Shown: piece by piece, positions 8,039-16,627 of the stretch | Layout of the letters: the number at the start of each line of letters is the position of its first letter | Numbering within the stretch: the first letter of the stretch is position 1 | Source: Tautonia rosea | GTDB lineage: Bacteria > Planctomycetota > Planctomycetia > Isosphaerales > Isosphaeraceae | Assembly (NCBI RefSeq): GCF_012958305.1 | Contig: NZ_JABBYO010000012.1 | Span: 62,001 to 126,000, forward strand | Direction: 5' to 3' | Length of the DNA stretch: 64,000 bases | Notes under the pieces: generated by a model | The model's database searches: none | The model's input: only the letters and a program-made list of their open reading frames with translations | What the model was told of the DNA's origin: nothing | Translations under genes and position numbers: made by a program

Positions 8039-11000
8039 CACGCATCCCCCGCCCTGCGCGGCCGCACGGGCACCAGCCGGACCTCCATCTGGCCCTGGCC
8101 GGCGTTCATCATAGCATCTCGGAAGGCGCACAGGGCCGCGTCGTCCACGGCCGGCGGGTCGGCGAACTTGAGCCCGACGGTGATCGTCACCTGCAACTCA
8201 CCCTGGCCCCCGCGGAACGGCCACAGCGGGGCCAGCAGGTCCCTCAGCGCCTCGAAGCGGCCCTCGTAGGTCACGTTGACCGCCTCGGTCTTCCCCTCGA
8301 CGACCCGCTGCCCGTTGGCGACCAGGGTCGCATGCACCTGCGCCGCCTTCGGCCGGTCGGCCCAGGCCACCCGCAGGGTGTTGTCGAAGCTCTCGCGGTC
8401 CTCGACGCTCAGATCCAGCTCGGCGATCCGCACGTTGCGGGCGGCCGCCAGGGCGTCCCAGGCGGCGGTGAGGGCCTCGCGCGGCGTGCCGACCTGCACG
8501 ACCGGCTGCGGGCCGCGGCCCGGCCGCAGGTCGTCCAGCTCGTGGGCAAGCGGCGATGCCGGGTCGACCAGCGACCAAGCCGGGCCGACCACTATCTGCG
8601 GGCCGGGGCTGTCGTCGCGGATGAAGTAGGTCTCGTCGTCCCCCTTTCGCCACGCCGCCCAGGTGCCGTCTCGGACGCCATCGCGGAGGGCCGTCTCCAG
8701 TCGGGGCCGAGTCAGGTCCGCCCAGACGTTGCGGGCGTATCTCTCGAGGTCCTCGGTCGATAGCTCGGGCGTGTTCGCCGGCCAGCAACGCTCCCTCACG
8801 TTGGCCGGCGTCAGCGGCAGCGACTCGGGGCCGGGCTCGCCGTCGTCCGGCTTCTTCTTGCGTGGGTAGATGCCCTGGTCGAGCGCGGCCTGGTAGGTCC
8901 AGAACTCGACGGAGTCCTCAAACCGCGGCGTGCCCGGCCACTCGTTCATCTCCTGCGCTCCGATGGCCAGGTTCGGGCCGCGCTGGTAGAGAACCCAGCG
9001 ATTCTCACGCGTCCCCTCCTGGATCGCCTGCCAGAGCACCGCCCGGTCGGGAAGGACGGGGTAGTGGGCGCTGGCCTTGGCCGCCTCCAAGAGACGCGGG
9101 GCGGTCACGGTAGGCGCCGGGGACGTCCCCTCCTTGGGCCAGAGGTGGTCCCATAGCTCTTGCGGGCGGATTTCCCTGACCGGGAGGATCCGGTCGGCGG
9201 CCGCCGCGGCGATGTCATAGAGGAGGTGTTGGGCGCCGATGACCGGCGACAGATCGGCTGCCTCGGCTCGGGTGTAGACCTTCTTCGTCGCCCGGTCGTA
9301 GTAGGCCCAGAGCGCGTCAGGCGTGGCCGTCAGCCCGGCCCGCAGCGAGGGTAGCAGGTCGGTCTGCCGTAGGACCATTGGCAACTCAGGCTCGCGCCGC
9401 AGCCGCTCCCAGACCTCCTCGGTCGAAAGGCAGCGCTCGCCGTCCTGCCACAGCGGCGCCTGGCGAATAAGGTCGGGCGCCAACACCAAGGGGTCGCTCG
9501 CCGTCGCCTCCGGCACCAGCTTGTTGTTCTGCCGCAAGCACTGGAGCAGCGGGGCCTCGGCGACAGCCCGGCGCTCATTATGCCGGCCGCCCCGCTCGGG
9601 GGTCTCGCCGAAGTCGACCCGGAAGCACTCAAGCATCGACGCCGAGGCGCTCGAGGCGAACAGGTCGCTGGAATCGGACTCGCCGCCACGGGGGAAGGCC
9701 AGCACGCGGTAAGCTTCGAGCAGCTTGGTGCGGACGTTGAGTTCCTGAGGGCCGAGCTGCTCGCGGACGCGGGCCAGGTCGTCCTCCAACGCCATGAACT
9801 CGGCGGGGACTCCGGTCGCTCCAGCGCCGGCCCTGCGCTTCATCTCTGTGTACGTCGAGCCCCCGGCCTGAGCGAGGTTAGCCTGCTCCTGCTCGATGTC
9901 CGCCTGCACCCGCTCCCAGGCCATCAGCGACTTGACCGCATCCTTGAGCCCCTGAACCCTCGTCCCTTCCGCCAGCAGGAAGACCAGATTATTGCGATAA
10001 GTACGCGGCCCGGCGTTGACCCCGGTCTTAGTGAACAGCGTCTTGACGAAGTTGAGCCGCTCACCCGCGCCGGGGCCAACGAAACCTACCTCCTTGTCGT
10101 AGTGGATCAGGGCCAGTCGGATGCGGTCCGGGTTGTCGTTGATGGCCGTGTGGTCGGACGGGAACGGGACCAGCTGGAAGGCGGTGAACCCGGAGTAGAC
10201 CTCCTTGATCCAGTCGTCGAGGACCCGCTTCACCTCGGCCGGCTGCTGCTGCAACTCGGCGAGGCGCTCCTGGTATCGCTTGTTGATCGAGGCGCGGGTG
10301 CGGAACAGGTAGTGGTCGCCCTCGCGCCGCATGTACCAGGCCCGCCGCTCCGTCTCCTCTAGCCCCTTGGGGACGTAGGCCAGGTCGACACCAGGTCGGC
10401 CGAGCGCCAGGGCAGCCTCGGGGCCGGTGATGCCCTTAGAGCCGTCCGGCAAGCTGTGTAAGAAGGTGACCAGCGACGCCTCAGTGGCGGCCTTCCAGGG
10501 CCAGCCGGCCTCCGCCTGGCTGGCATGGGTGCCGCCCTCGGGGCGTACGACGTCGGCCTCCAGGCCGCGGGCGAAGGCGGTGCGGCTCAGGCGGCTCAGG
10601 ACCTCGTCCTGCATCTCGCCGCGGGCCAAGTCGATGTGGTACGGCTGCAGCAGCAGCGTATCGGGGAACTCCGCCTTGCGGTCCCACGCGGCCCGGATCG
10701 TGCGAGCGACCAGCCGCAGGGCGCCACGCGTCGCCTGGAAGTCAGGGATGTCGGCGAGCCTCTCGGCGAATAGCCGGATCAGTTCGGGGTGGAAGGGGTA
10801 GCCGGCGCGGATCTGCTCGGCGTAGTCGGGCTCGAACGCACGGCCGTCGAGCGCAACGCCGGCCCGCTGCTGCGCCTCGTAGTAGGCGACGAATGCAGAG
10901 GCGACGTCGCCAGCCAAGTCGGTGCTGACCCGCTCGAACAGGCGGCGGCCGAGCACCGCGGCCCGTTCGTTCGACTGTGTCGGGGTCAGGTTCCTCGCCT

Positions 11001-11856
11001 GCCGGCCCGCGGTGTTGCTCAACTCGTCCACTGTGTCCAGCACGGTCGGGATGTGCTGCTTCAACTCGCCGGTCAATTTCCGGTTTGCGTCCTGCTCGGA
11101 TGGCAGCGTCAGGATGACGACCGTTCGGGGCCGCTGGGTGGCCAGCTTGAACAGCGTCTGAAGGAAGGTCGGCCACTGACTGTTGACGCGAGACCTTGGC
11201 TGGTCTTCCTTGAGCGCGAACGCGCGGGCCATGTAAAGGACCAGCTCGTCAATGACGATCAGGACCGGGTGGTCCGCGAACGCCCGCTCCAGGGCCTCTC
11301 TCGCCGGGGCCACGCCCTGCTCGTCGTTGGCTCGGACTTCCTCGTAGCCCTCCTTGCCGCCGACCAGGGCCGCGATCTGGCCCCAAGGGGTGAAGGTGCG
11401 GATCTTCTCGCCGCTGACGACGTGCTCATTGCCGCTCAGCGGGTCCGACTCCTCTCCGACGAACGCCGCGACCCGGACGGCATCGGGCGCCGGGAACCTG
11501 CCGATGCGGAAGTCCTGGAGCTGGTCGGCCAGCCGTTCGCCCTCTCGGGCGGCGTGAGTTGTGCCGATCAGGCTGTGGGTCTTGCCGCCGCCGAAGCCGG
11601 TCTCCAGTCGGTAGACGGGCGTCCCTCCCTCCACGCCAGCGAGGCGCTCGGTGACGTCCCGGATCAGCAGCTTGAGGTTCTCGGTGGGGTGTGTGCTCCC
11701 GAAGAATTGGATTGGATCGAGGTAATCGGGGTGCGTGCCCGGCTTGCGACAGACCACGTCCCAGAGGTCTGCGGCGAAGATCGAGTCAGGTAGTTCGCCG
11801 GCCAGCACCTCGGGCCGCGGGGTGCACTGCTGGAAGACGCTGGGAAGGTTGGGCAT
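8038..11856 (-). CDS. DUF499-type AAA+ ATPase, first gene of the defence operon
   Basis: A 1272-aa P-loop ATPase resembling DUF499/COG1483 proteins. Walker A GFGGGKTH is at 87-94 and Walker B VLIVIDE at 198-204. The GGGKTH loop and the N-terminal SIFAADLWDVV stretch are typical of this family, which tends to sit beside DUF1156 methylases and SNF2 helicases. The long C-terminal half contains TEEVWERLRR-like segments and a terminal beta-rich region. The start at 11856 (MPNLPSVFQQ) is preferred because family similarity begins there, although no clear Shine-Dalgarno precedes it. An in-frame upstream ATG at 11970 would add 38 residues without family character. Likely an energy-transducing or sensing subunit of the system. 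Confidence 0.85.
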   Translation of the reverse strand: MPNLPSVFQQCTPRPEVLAGELPDSIFAADLWDVVCRKPGTHPDYLDPIQFFGSTHPTENLKLLIRDVTERLAGVEGGTPVYRLETGFGGGKTHSLIGTTHAAREGERLADQLQDFRIGRFPAPDAVRVAAFVGEESDPLSGNEHVVSGEKIRTFTPWGQIAALVGGKEGYEEVRANDEQGVAPAREALERAFADHPVLIVIDELVLYMARAFALKEDQPRSRVNSQWPTFLQTLFKLATQRPRTVVILTLPSEQDANRKLTGELKQHIPTVLDTVDELSNTAGRQARNLTPTQSNERAAVLGRRLFERVSTDLAGDVASAFVAYYEAQQRAGVALDGRAFEPDYAEQIRAGYPFHPELIRLFAERLADIPDFQATRGALRLVARTIRAAWDRKAEFPDTLLLQPYHIDLARGEMQDEVLSRLSRTAFARGLEADVVRPEGGTHASQAEAGWPWKAATEASLVTFLHSLPDGSKGITGPEAALALGRPGVDLAYVPKGLEETERRAWYMRREGDHYLFRTRASINKRYQERLAELQQQPAEVKRVLDDWIKEVYSGFTAFQLVPFPSDHTAINDNPDRIRLALIHYDKEVGFVGPGAGERLNFVKTLFTKTGVNAGPRTYRNNLVFLLAEGTRVQGLKDAVKSLMAWERVQADIEQEQANLAQAGGSTYTEMKRRAGAGATGVPAEFMALEDDLARVREQLGPQELNVRTKLLEAYRVLAFPRGGESDSSDLFASSASASMLECFRVDFGETPERGGRHNERRAVAEAPLLQCLRQNNKLVPEATASDPLVLAPDLIRQAPLWQDGERCLSTEEVWERLRREPELPMVLRQTDLLPSLRAGLTATPDALWAYYDRATKKVYTRAEAADLSPVIGAQHLLYDIAAAAADRILPVREIRPQELWDHLWPKEGTSPAPTVTAPRLLEAAKASAHYPVLPDRAVLWQAIQEGTRENRWVLYQRGPNLAIGAQEMNEWPGTPRFEDSVEFWTYQAALDQGIYPRKKKPDDGEPGPESLPLTPANVRERCWPANTPELSTEDLERYARNVWADLTRPRLETALRDGVRDGTWAAWRKGDDETYFIRDDSPGPQIVVGPAWSLVDPASPLAHELDDLRPGRGPQPVVQVGTPREALTAAWDALAAARNVRIAELDLSVEDRESFDNTLRVAWADRPKAAQVHATLVANGQRVVEGKTEAVNVTYEGRFEALRDLLAPLWPFRGGQGELQVTITVGLKFADPPAVDDAALCAFRDAMMNAGQGQMEVRLVPVRPRRAGDA

Positions 11857-12550
11857 TAGATTAAAGTCACTCGATGACAAGTTCAGTCCCTGCTCCGATC
11901 CGGGCCCGACTCGCATCCAGAGGATCCGACGGTCGACCACTTCGCCCCGGATAATCGCCGGCCTGAGCACAGATTCGAGTCGGAGAGGATCGCCAGTTCG
12001 TCAGGATCTAGTCCGAACGCCCCGATCCAGGGTAAGGCGATGAAGAAACGTCAACGGGCCTAGGTTGGCGACCATCTTCGCCCGAGCCGCTCTGATCGAC
12101 GTTACCCGAACTCATGGCTCAGTCCCTAAATGCGAGCGTAGTTCTTGAGCCTGAGCGACAGCCCGGCCCTCTTGAGCCAACCAGTCTAAGTGTGCGGTGG
12201 CGAAATGGAAGAGGTGACCGAGCGTGCAGGCATGCCGTCAGGGGATGTTTGGCCGGCTTACTCGGCGATAGGGTCGGCCGGACCGACTTTCTTCCGGCGC
12301 GGTTGACCTGTGAGAGGTGAGCTGTCTGATCCTCGCCCCGGATGTTTCGGCCTTGATTGAGCTGAACGACTGACCGGCTACCCTAAGTGATTCCTCCGGC
12401 CAAGTCGTCCTGCTTGATCGAGGTTCCGGGAGATTTTTTCTGGAGTCGCTGGAGCATTTCGAGGACACGGATTGTCCGAGGCGGACAACGGTGTTCGTTC
12501 GTAACCTAAGGCCCCTTAACATGATCAACGCCGGAGAGCATGAGCAACTT

Positions 12551-12567
12551 GCCGGCAGAATGCCGGC
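12551..12567. promoter_or_regulatory. Candidate operator: spaced GCCGGC dyad
   Basis: Two copies of the self-complementary hexamer GCCGGC are separated by AGAAT, giving a 17-bp symmetric site in the region upstream of a small HTH protein. Small MerR/HTH_17-type proteins commonly bind such sites. Binding here is inferred only. Confidence 0.3.
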
Positions 12568-12680
12568 ATCCCCGGCACAGTAAGGGTTTACGTCGCGACC
12601 CTCCGTAAAGTCTTTTGTCTGCCCAATCGAAAATAGTAATAGACGGCGACATTGGCCGCAAAGCTCTCAAGTTGGCGACG

Positions 12681-12688
12681 GGAGGTGA
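12681..12688 (+). promoter_or_regulatory. Strong Shine-Dalgarno fixing a GTG start
   Basis: GGAGGTGA, a near-perfect anti-16S complement, lies 5 nt before the GTG at 12694. It selects this codon over an in-frame TTG at 12652. Confidence 0.75.
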
Positions 12689-12693
12689 CGACA

Positions 12694-12903
12694 GTGCAGG
12701 CTCTCAAACCGAAACCGATTCGGCATCGGGCACACCGAGCCGGCGGGTACATCACGGCAGCAGAAGGGGCACGGATCGCGGCCGTGACCCCTTACATACT
12801 CCGTCGCTTCGCCGAGGCGGGCGAGATCGGGACGCATCAGGTCGGGGCACGCCTTCTCTATCGAAGGGCCGATTGTGAGCGCCTTGCGGCGAAGCTGGAG
12901 TGA
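12694..12903 (+). CDS. Small MerR/HTH_17-like DNA-binding protein
   Basis: A 69-aa protein read from a GTG start that is set by a GGAGGTGA ribosome binding site 5 nt upstream. Residues 19-69 (GYITAAEGARIAAVTPYILR onward) match the winged-helix pattern of excisionase or HTH_17 proteins: a helix-turn-helix, then a wing, then a hydrophobic closing helix (CERLAAKLE). The basic N-terminus (KPKPIRHRAHR) could contact DNA. It is the first plus-strand gene of the replication module and is probably a regulator or recombination directionality factor of the island. Confidence 0.7.
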   Translation: MQALKPKPIRHRAHRAGGYITAAEGARIAAVTPYILRRFAEAGEIGTHQVGARLLYRRADCERLAAKLE

Positions 12904-12908
12904 CGGAA

Positions 12909-12953
12909 ACGCCCGGCACCAGGAGAGGCTGCAACCTCAACCGGGCCGGGCGT
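12909..12953. terminator. Hairpin after the small regulator gene
   Basis: Perfect 9-bp arms ACGCCCGGC (12909-12917) and GCCGGGCGT (12945-12953) enclose 27 nt. There is no T-tract, so it may act as an attenuator, an mRNA 3' stabiliser or a protein site rather than a classic terminator. Confidence 0.35.
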
Positions 12954-13023
12954 CAGTGGCCGTGCCTCAACGTAGAAACCGTGTGCTCGCCAGCACCAAG
13001 CAATCCTGAGTCGAGGATGACCA

Positions 13024-13212
13024 ATGCTCTATTATCACAGATCCTCTAATGCCCGCAAGAGCGACCAAGGCGAAGTAGAGTTTGTAACGCCAGCCGAAGC
13101 GTCAATACGTCTGCGACTGACTCCGTTTGAGTTCCGGCGTTGCTATGCCCGCCGAGTCCGTTGGATCGACGGCGGCCCCCTCGTCTTGTTGGTAGGGGGT
13201 ACGGTCCTATGA
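13024..13212 (+). CDS. Small HTH-like hypothetical protein in a coupled operon
   Basis: A 62-aa protein. The ATG follows GAGGATGA at a plausible Shine-Dalgarno distance. The centre, VTPAEASIRLRLTPFEFRRC, fits a short helix-turn-helix like those of phage AlpA or excisionase proteins, but the family is not certain. Its stop overlaps the start of the next gene as ATGA at 13209-13212, and that gene overlaps the primase in the same way, so the three are probably translated together. Confidence 0.55.
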   Translation: MLYYHRSSNARKSDQGEVEFVTPAEASIRLRLTPFEFRRCYARRVRWIDGGPLVLLVGGTVL

Positions 13213-13415
13213 AGACGGCCGCCGAACGACAGCCACGCCATCGCGATGGACCCGTGCTCGATCCCGCCGTCCATGCCTTCGTCAAATTCGCCGACGCCCG
13301 ACGCCGCCACGATGCGGCCAAGGGCCGCCGATTGCCAGGAGTGATCCGCCGCTTGGGTTGGCTGGTCAGGGGCACCGCCCAGACGGCCGACCGGCCGGGA
13401 GGACGCCGGCCATGA
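13209..13415 (+). CDS. 68-aa basic hypothetical protein coupled to primase
   Basis: The protein starts MKTAAERQPR and is rich in arginine, with clusters such as DARRRHDAAKGRRL and VIRRLGWLVRG. No family is recognised. It is held in place by ATGA overlaps at both ends: with the preceding HTH gene at 13209-13212 and with the primase start at 13412-13415. That arrangement is the main evidence that it is a real gene. The charge suggests a nucleic-acid-binding accessory. Confidence 0.5.
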   Translation: MKTAAERQPRHRDGPVLDPAVHAFVKFADARRRHDAAKGRRLPGVIRRLGWLVRGTAQTADRPGGRRP

Positions 13416-15814
13416 GCACCGCCAACGATACGACCGTTTCTCCCGACCAGCGATTCACGCCAGACCACCCGTGCCCTGTTTGCGGCGGGCACCAACTGTT
13501 GCCCCGGGGCCGAGACCAGCGTTGCGCCGGGTTCGTCTCCGGCTCGGGCCGGTTCGCATTCTGCTCTCGGCAGGAGTCGCCCGACTCGATCGGGTCCGCA
13601 TCCGGTACCCTATACAAGCACCGTCTCGACCAGTCAGAAACACGCCCGCGACTCGGCAGGAAAAAACCCCCGAGGGTCTACCCCACACCGTCCGATGCAA
13701 TCCGCTGGGCACACAAGGGCGAGAGGGCGATCGGCAGGATTGCCGGCGAGTGGCCTTACCACGATGCTGATGGGAGCCTCGTGCTGGTCGTCTATCGTCT
13801 CGACACCGGCGAGATCGACCCGCAGACGGGGAAGCCATCGAAGGAATTCCGCCCGGTTGGGCGGCACCCTGGCGGCTGGATCAATGGGGATAAGCACCTA
13901 GACCCCCTCCCGCTCTATCGGCTGCCCGAGTTGATCGACGCCGACCTCGTCATCGTGACCGAGGGCGAGAAGGCGGCCGAGGCGATCTGGGGACTCGGAT
14001 TGGCCGGAACGTCTCCGGCACACGGAGCCGAGTCGCCACGCCGCTCGGACTGGTCGCCACTGGCCGGCAAGACGGTCGCGATCCTGCCCGACAACGATGA
14101 GAAGGGGCGTAAGTTCGCCCGCTCTGTTGCCTCGATCTTGGCGGGATTGAAGCCGGCGCCGGAGGTCAAGGTCGTCCACCTTTCCGGGCTCCCCGAGAAG
14201 GGTGACGCCCGAGAATACGTCGATGCTGGTGGGACTGCGGACGAACTGCTCCGGCTGATCGAGTCTGCCCCTCTCGTCGAGGCCGAGGCGTCAGCTGACG
14301 GTCCGCCCCGCAATCCGTCTCTGGCGATGACGGGAGCCGACGGTGACGGGCCGAACGAGGCGGGGGATGACCCGCACCGTCTGGCCCGGCTCTTCCTGGA
14401 CACGAGGTACCGGCATGACGGCGTGTCGATGATCCGGTTCCACGGGGACGAGTTCATCCGGTGGAATGGATCAGCCTGGGGTGCGGTCTCAGAAAAGGAA
14501 CTCCGGGCTGAACTCGCCTCGGCCGCTAAGGCCGAGTTCGACCGGCTTAACGTCGAGGCAGTCCGCCGGCACGCCGATCCGAGGAAGCCGACCCCGACCG
14601 CTCGCAAGGTCACGGGCCAATTGGTCGGCAATGTCGCCCTCGCCCTGTCTGGGGAGACGCTGCTCCCGGAGTCGGTCGAGTCGCCAGCCTGGATCGACGG
14701 GCCGGGGCCGTTCCCTGCGTCGGAAGTCCTGCCCACCCGGAACGGGTTGGTCCATCTGCCGTCGCTCGTCGAGGCCCAGGACTATCTCGCCCCGCCGACG
14801 CCGAGGTTCTTCAATACCTATGCCCTCGGCTACGCGTTCGACTCCCAGGCCCCCGAACCGGTGGAGTGGTTCCGGTTCCTGGACTCGCTCTGGCCGGACG
14901 ACCCCGAGAGCATCTCAACCTTGGAGGAGTGGTTCGGCTACTGCCTGACGCCAGACACGAGACAGCAGAAGGCACTCGCCCTGATTGGGCCAAGGCGGTC
15001 GGGCAAGGGAACTATTGCCCGGGTCCTGCGAGAACTGATCGGTGTCGAGAACGTCGCCGGGCCGACCCTCTCGACGCTGGCTGGGCCCTTCGGCCTTCAA
15101 CCGCTGGTCGGCAAGCCGGCCGCGATCATCAGCGACGCCCGATTGTCGAGCCGAACCGATCAGGCGGTCATCGTCGAACGACTGCTGACGATCACCGGTG
15201 AGGATACCTTGACGGTCGACCGAAAGCACCGCCCTGCCTGGTCAGGGAAGCTGCCGACGCGGATCACGTTCATCAGCAACGAGCTGCCCCGACTGGCGGA
15301 CCAGTCGAAGGCCCTTGCCGGCCGGTTTGTTGTGCTCAAGCTGGTCGAGTCCTTCTTCGGCTCGGAGGACACCAACCTCACAGACCGTCTCATGGGCGAG
15401 TTGCCCGGGATCCTGCACTGGGCCATTTCCGGCTGGGCCCGGCTTCGGGAGCGGGGGCATTTTGTCCAGCCGCAATCCGGGGCCGAATTGATCGCCGACA
15501 TTGAGGCGTTGTCGAGCCCTGTGAGCACCTTCCTTTCGGAGTGCTGCGTTGTCGAGCCCGGCCGGCTCGTCGAAGTCGGGCTCCTCTTCCGGGCCTGGCA
15601 ACAGTGGTGCGATTCCGTCGGTCGGGACAAGCCTGGCAATCAGCAGTCGTTCGGCCGCGACCTCCGGGCGGTCCTGCCCAAGCTGCAGGTCGTCCAGCGG
15701 AGGGACGAAAGGACTCGCAACCGCCATTACGAGGGGATCGGGCTCAATCCCGCCTTCGAGCAGGTCGTCCAATCGTTGCGACGCGACGGCGACCGCAACC
15801 AGGACATCTTCTAA
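13412..15814 (+). CDS. P4-type primase-helicase (zinc finger, TOPRIM, D5-like ATPase)
   Basis: An 800-aa replication protein. A cysteine cluster (CPVCGG at 21-26, then RC and FC by about residue 51) forms a primase-type zinc finger. A TOPRIM domain begins near residue 178 (VIVTEGEKAAEA) and carries an acidic second motif (AILPDNDEKG). The C-terminal half is a superfamily 3-like helicase with Walker A IGPRRSGKGT near residue 522 and a D5/P4 C-terminal region. It should prime and unwind DNA for autonomous replication of the island, as in P4-like satellites and integrative plasmids. The ATG at 13412 has GGGAGGA upstream and overlaps the previous stop; an earlier in-frame ATG at 13358 lies inside that gene. 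Confidence 0.85.
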   Translation: MSTANDTTVSPDQRFTPDHPCPVCGGHQLLPRGRDQRCAGFVSGSGRFAFCSRQESPDSIGSASGTLYKHRLDQSETRPRLGRKKPPRVYPTPSDAIRWAHKGERAIGRIAGEWPYHDADGSLVLVVYRLDTGEIDPQTGKPSKEFRPVGRHPGGWINGDKHLDPLPLYRLPELIDADLVIVTEGEKAAEAIWGLGLAGTSPAHGAESPRRSDWSPLAGKTVAILPDNDEKGRKFARSVASILAGLKPAPEVKVVHLSGLPEKGDAREYVDAGGTADELLRLIESAPLVEAEASADGPPRNPSLAMTGADGDGPNEAGDDPHRLARLFLDTRYRHDGVSMIRFHGDEFIRWNGSAWGAVSEKELRAELASAAKAEFDRLNVEAVRRHADPRKPTPTARKVTGQLVGNVALALSGETLLPESVESPAWIDGPGPFPASEVLPTRNGLVHLPSLVEAQDYLAPPTPRFFNTYALGYAFDSQAPEPVEWFRFLDSLWPDDPESISTLEEWFGYCLTPDTRQQKALALIGPRRSGKGTIARVLRELIGVENVAGPTLSTLAGPFGLQPLVGKPAAIISDARLSSRTDQAVIVERLLTITGEDTLTVDRKHRPAWSGKLPTRITFISNELPRLADQSKALAGRFVVLKLVESFFGSEDTNLTDRLMGELPGILHWAISGWARLRERGHFVQPQSGAELIADIEALSSPVSTFLSECCVVEPGRLVEVGLLFRAWQQWCDSVGRDKPGNQQSFGRDLRAVLPKLQVVQRRDERTRNRHYEGIGLNPAFEQVVQSLRRDGDRNQDIF

Positions 15815-15902
15815 CGGACCGATGGTCATCCTGTCACGCACTGTCACACGTGTTTTGTTATTGCACGCGCAAGCCCGGAGAAGGACGAGGAAGAAAGAAG
15901 AC

Positions 15903-16292
15903 ATGCAAGATAGAGCCCGCAACGAAATGTCCCGCGTGACACCGAGTGACGCTGCCCCGGCTTGGCCGCCGGCCTGGCTTGCCGCCCGCATGTCCTGGGA
16001 GTCTTCCCAGTCGAGGATTGGGCTCGAAGCCGGCCGGCGTCCGACCGATGCCGGTCGGGTCGGAGTCCGAGAATTGCCACCCAGTGAGATTGGGGGGGCT
16101 CCGGCGGTCGACGACCTACCCGCATTCGACGGCCGCCTCGCCCCGGACTTCGAAGTGGTCGTCGGCCGACCGGAGCCCGCTGGCCGGCTCCTCGGCCACA
16201 AGACGATCGACGCAGCCGACTATCTCGCCCTGACCAAGGCCGGGGAGCATCACAACAGGAGTCTCCTGGAACGGGGAGGAACCCACCAATGA
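15903..16292 (+). CDS. Hypothetical 129-aa protein coupled to the excisionase-like gene
   Basis: The protein starts MQDRARNEMSRV after a purine-rich stretch (GAGGAAGAAAGAAG) that can serve as ribosome binding site. It is proline/alanine rich, with a more ordered C-terminus (GHKTIDAADYLALTKAGEHH). No family is recognised. Its stop overlaps the next start as ATGA at 16289-16292, which argues for a real, co-translated gene. It lies between primase and excisionase-like genes, a position often taken by mobilisation or regulatory proteins. Confidence 0.5.
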   Translation: MQDRARNEMSRVTPSDAAPAWPPAWLAARMSWESSQSRIGLEAGRRPTDAGRVGVRELPPSEIGGAPAVDDLPAFDGRLAPDFEVVVGRPEPAGRLLGHKTIDAADYLALTKAGEHHNRSLLERGGTHQ

Positions 16293-16627
16293 GTAACATG
16301 GAGCCGTCGGCGTCGAAGGCGATTGACCCCGACCGGGGATATTCCCCGGCTGAGGCCGCCCCGCTGGTCGGGCTGAACCGGAAGAGCCTGTATGCCCTGC
16401 TGTCCGCCGATGCCATCCGGCATCGGCGGCTCGGGCCCCGAGAGGGGCGGATCGTCATCCTCGGTCGCTGGCTGCTGGAGTACCTGGCGACGTCGGAGCG
16501 GGGCCCGGATCGGCGCCCTCCCCGGAAGGCATCGGCTTCGAAGTCGAAGACGGAGTCGTCTCGGGGGCCGGCCCGGCCGGCTGGCCCGGACTGGCGGTCG
16601 GAACTCGAGGCGGCTCGGGCGTCGTAA
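16289..16627 (+). CDS. Excisionase-like HTH_17 protein overlapping the integrase gene
   Basis: A 112-aa protein. Residues 18-68 (GYSPAEAAPLVGLNRKSLYA and on to a wing and LGRWLLEYLA) match helix-turn-helix excisionase/HTH_17 proteins that bend attachment-site DNA and direct the recombinase toward excision. The C-terminal part is basic and low-complexity (ASKSKTESSRGPARPAG). The start overlaps the previous stop as ATGA. Its last 173 bp run antisense to the 3' end of the integrase gene, so both products have low-complexity tails encoded by the same DNA. Likely recombination directionality factor. Confidence 0.7.
   Translation: MSNMEPSASKAIDPDRGYSPAEAAPLVGLNRKSLYALLSADAIRHRRLGPREGRIVILGRWLLEYLATSERGPDRRPPRKASASKSKTESSRGPARPAGPDWRSELEAARAS

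Larger units (their letters stand above)
11857..12693. other. 837-bp divergent intergenic region between cargo and replication module
   Basis: This region separates the minus-strand defence operon from the plus-strand regulator and should hold promoters for both. The frames within it look non-coding. A GCCGGC-AGAAT-GCCGGC dyad lies at 12551-12567, about 130 bp before the regulator start, and is a candidate operator. An AT-rich patch (GATTTTTTCT) lies near 12433. No -35/-10 pair could be assigned with confidence. Confidence 0.5.

Noticed and set aside
12238-12528. Minus-strand frame of 96 codons in the control region
   Set aside because: No recognisable protein features or ribosome binding site; it is probably a chance frame in a regulatory region.
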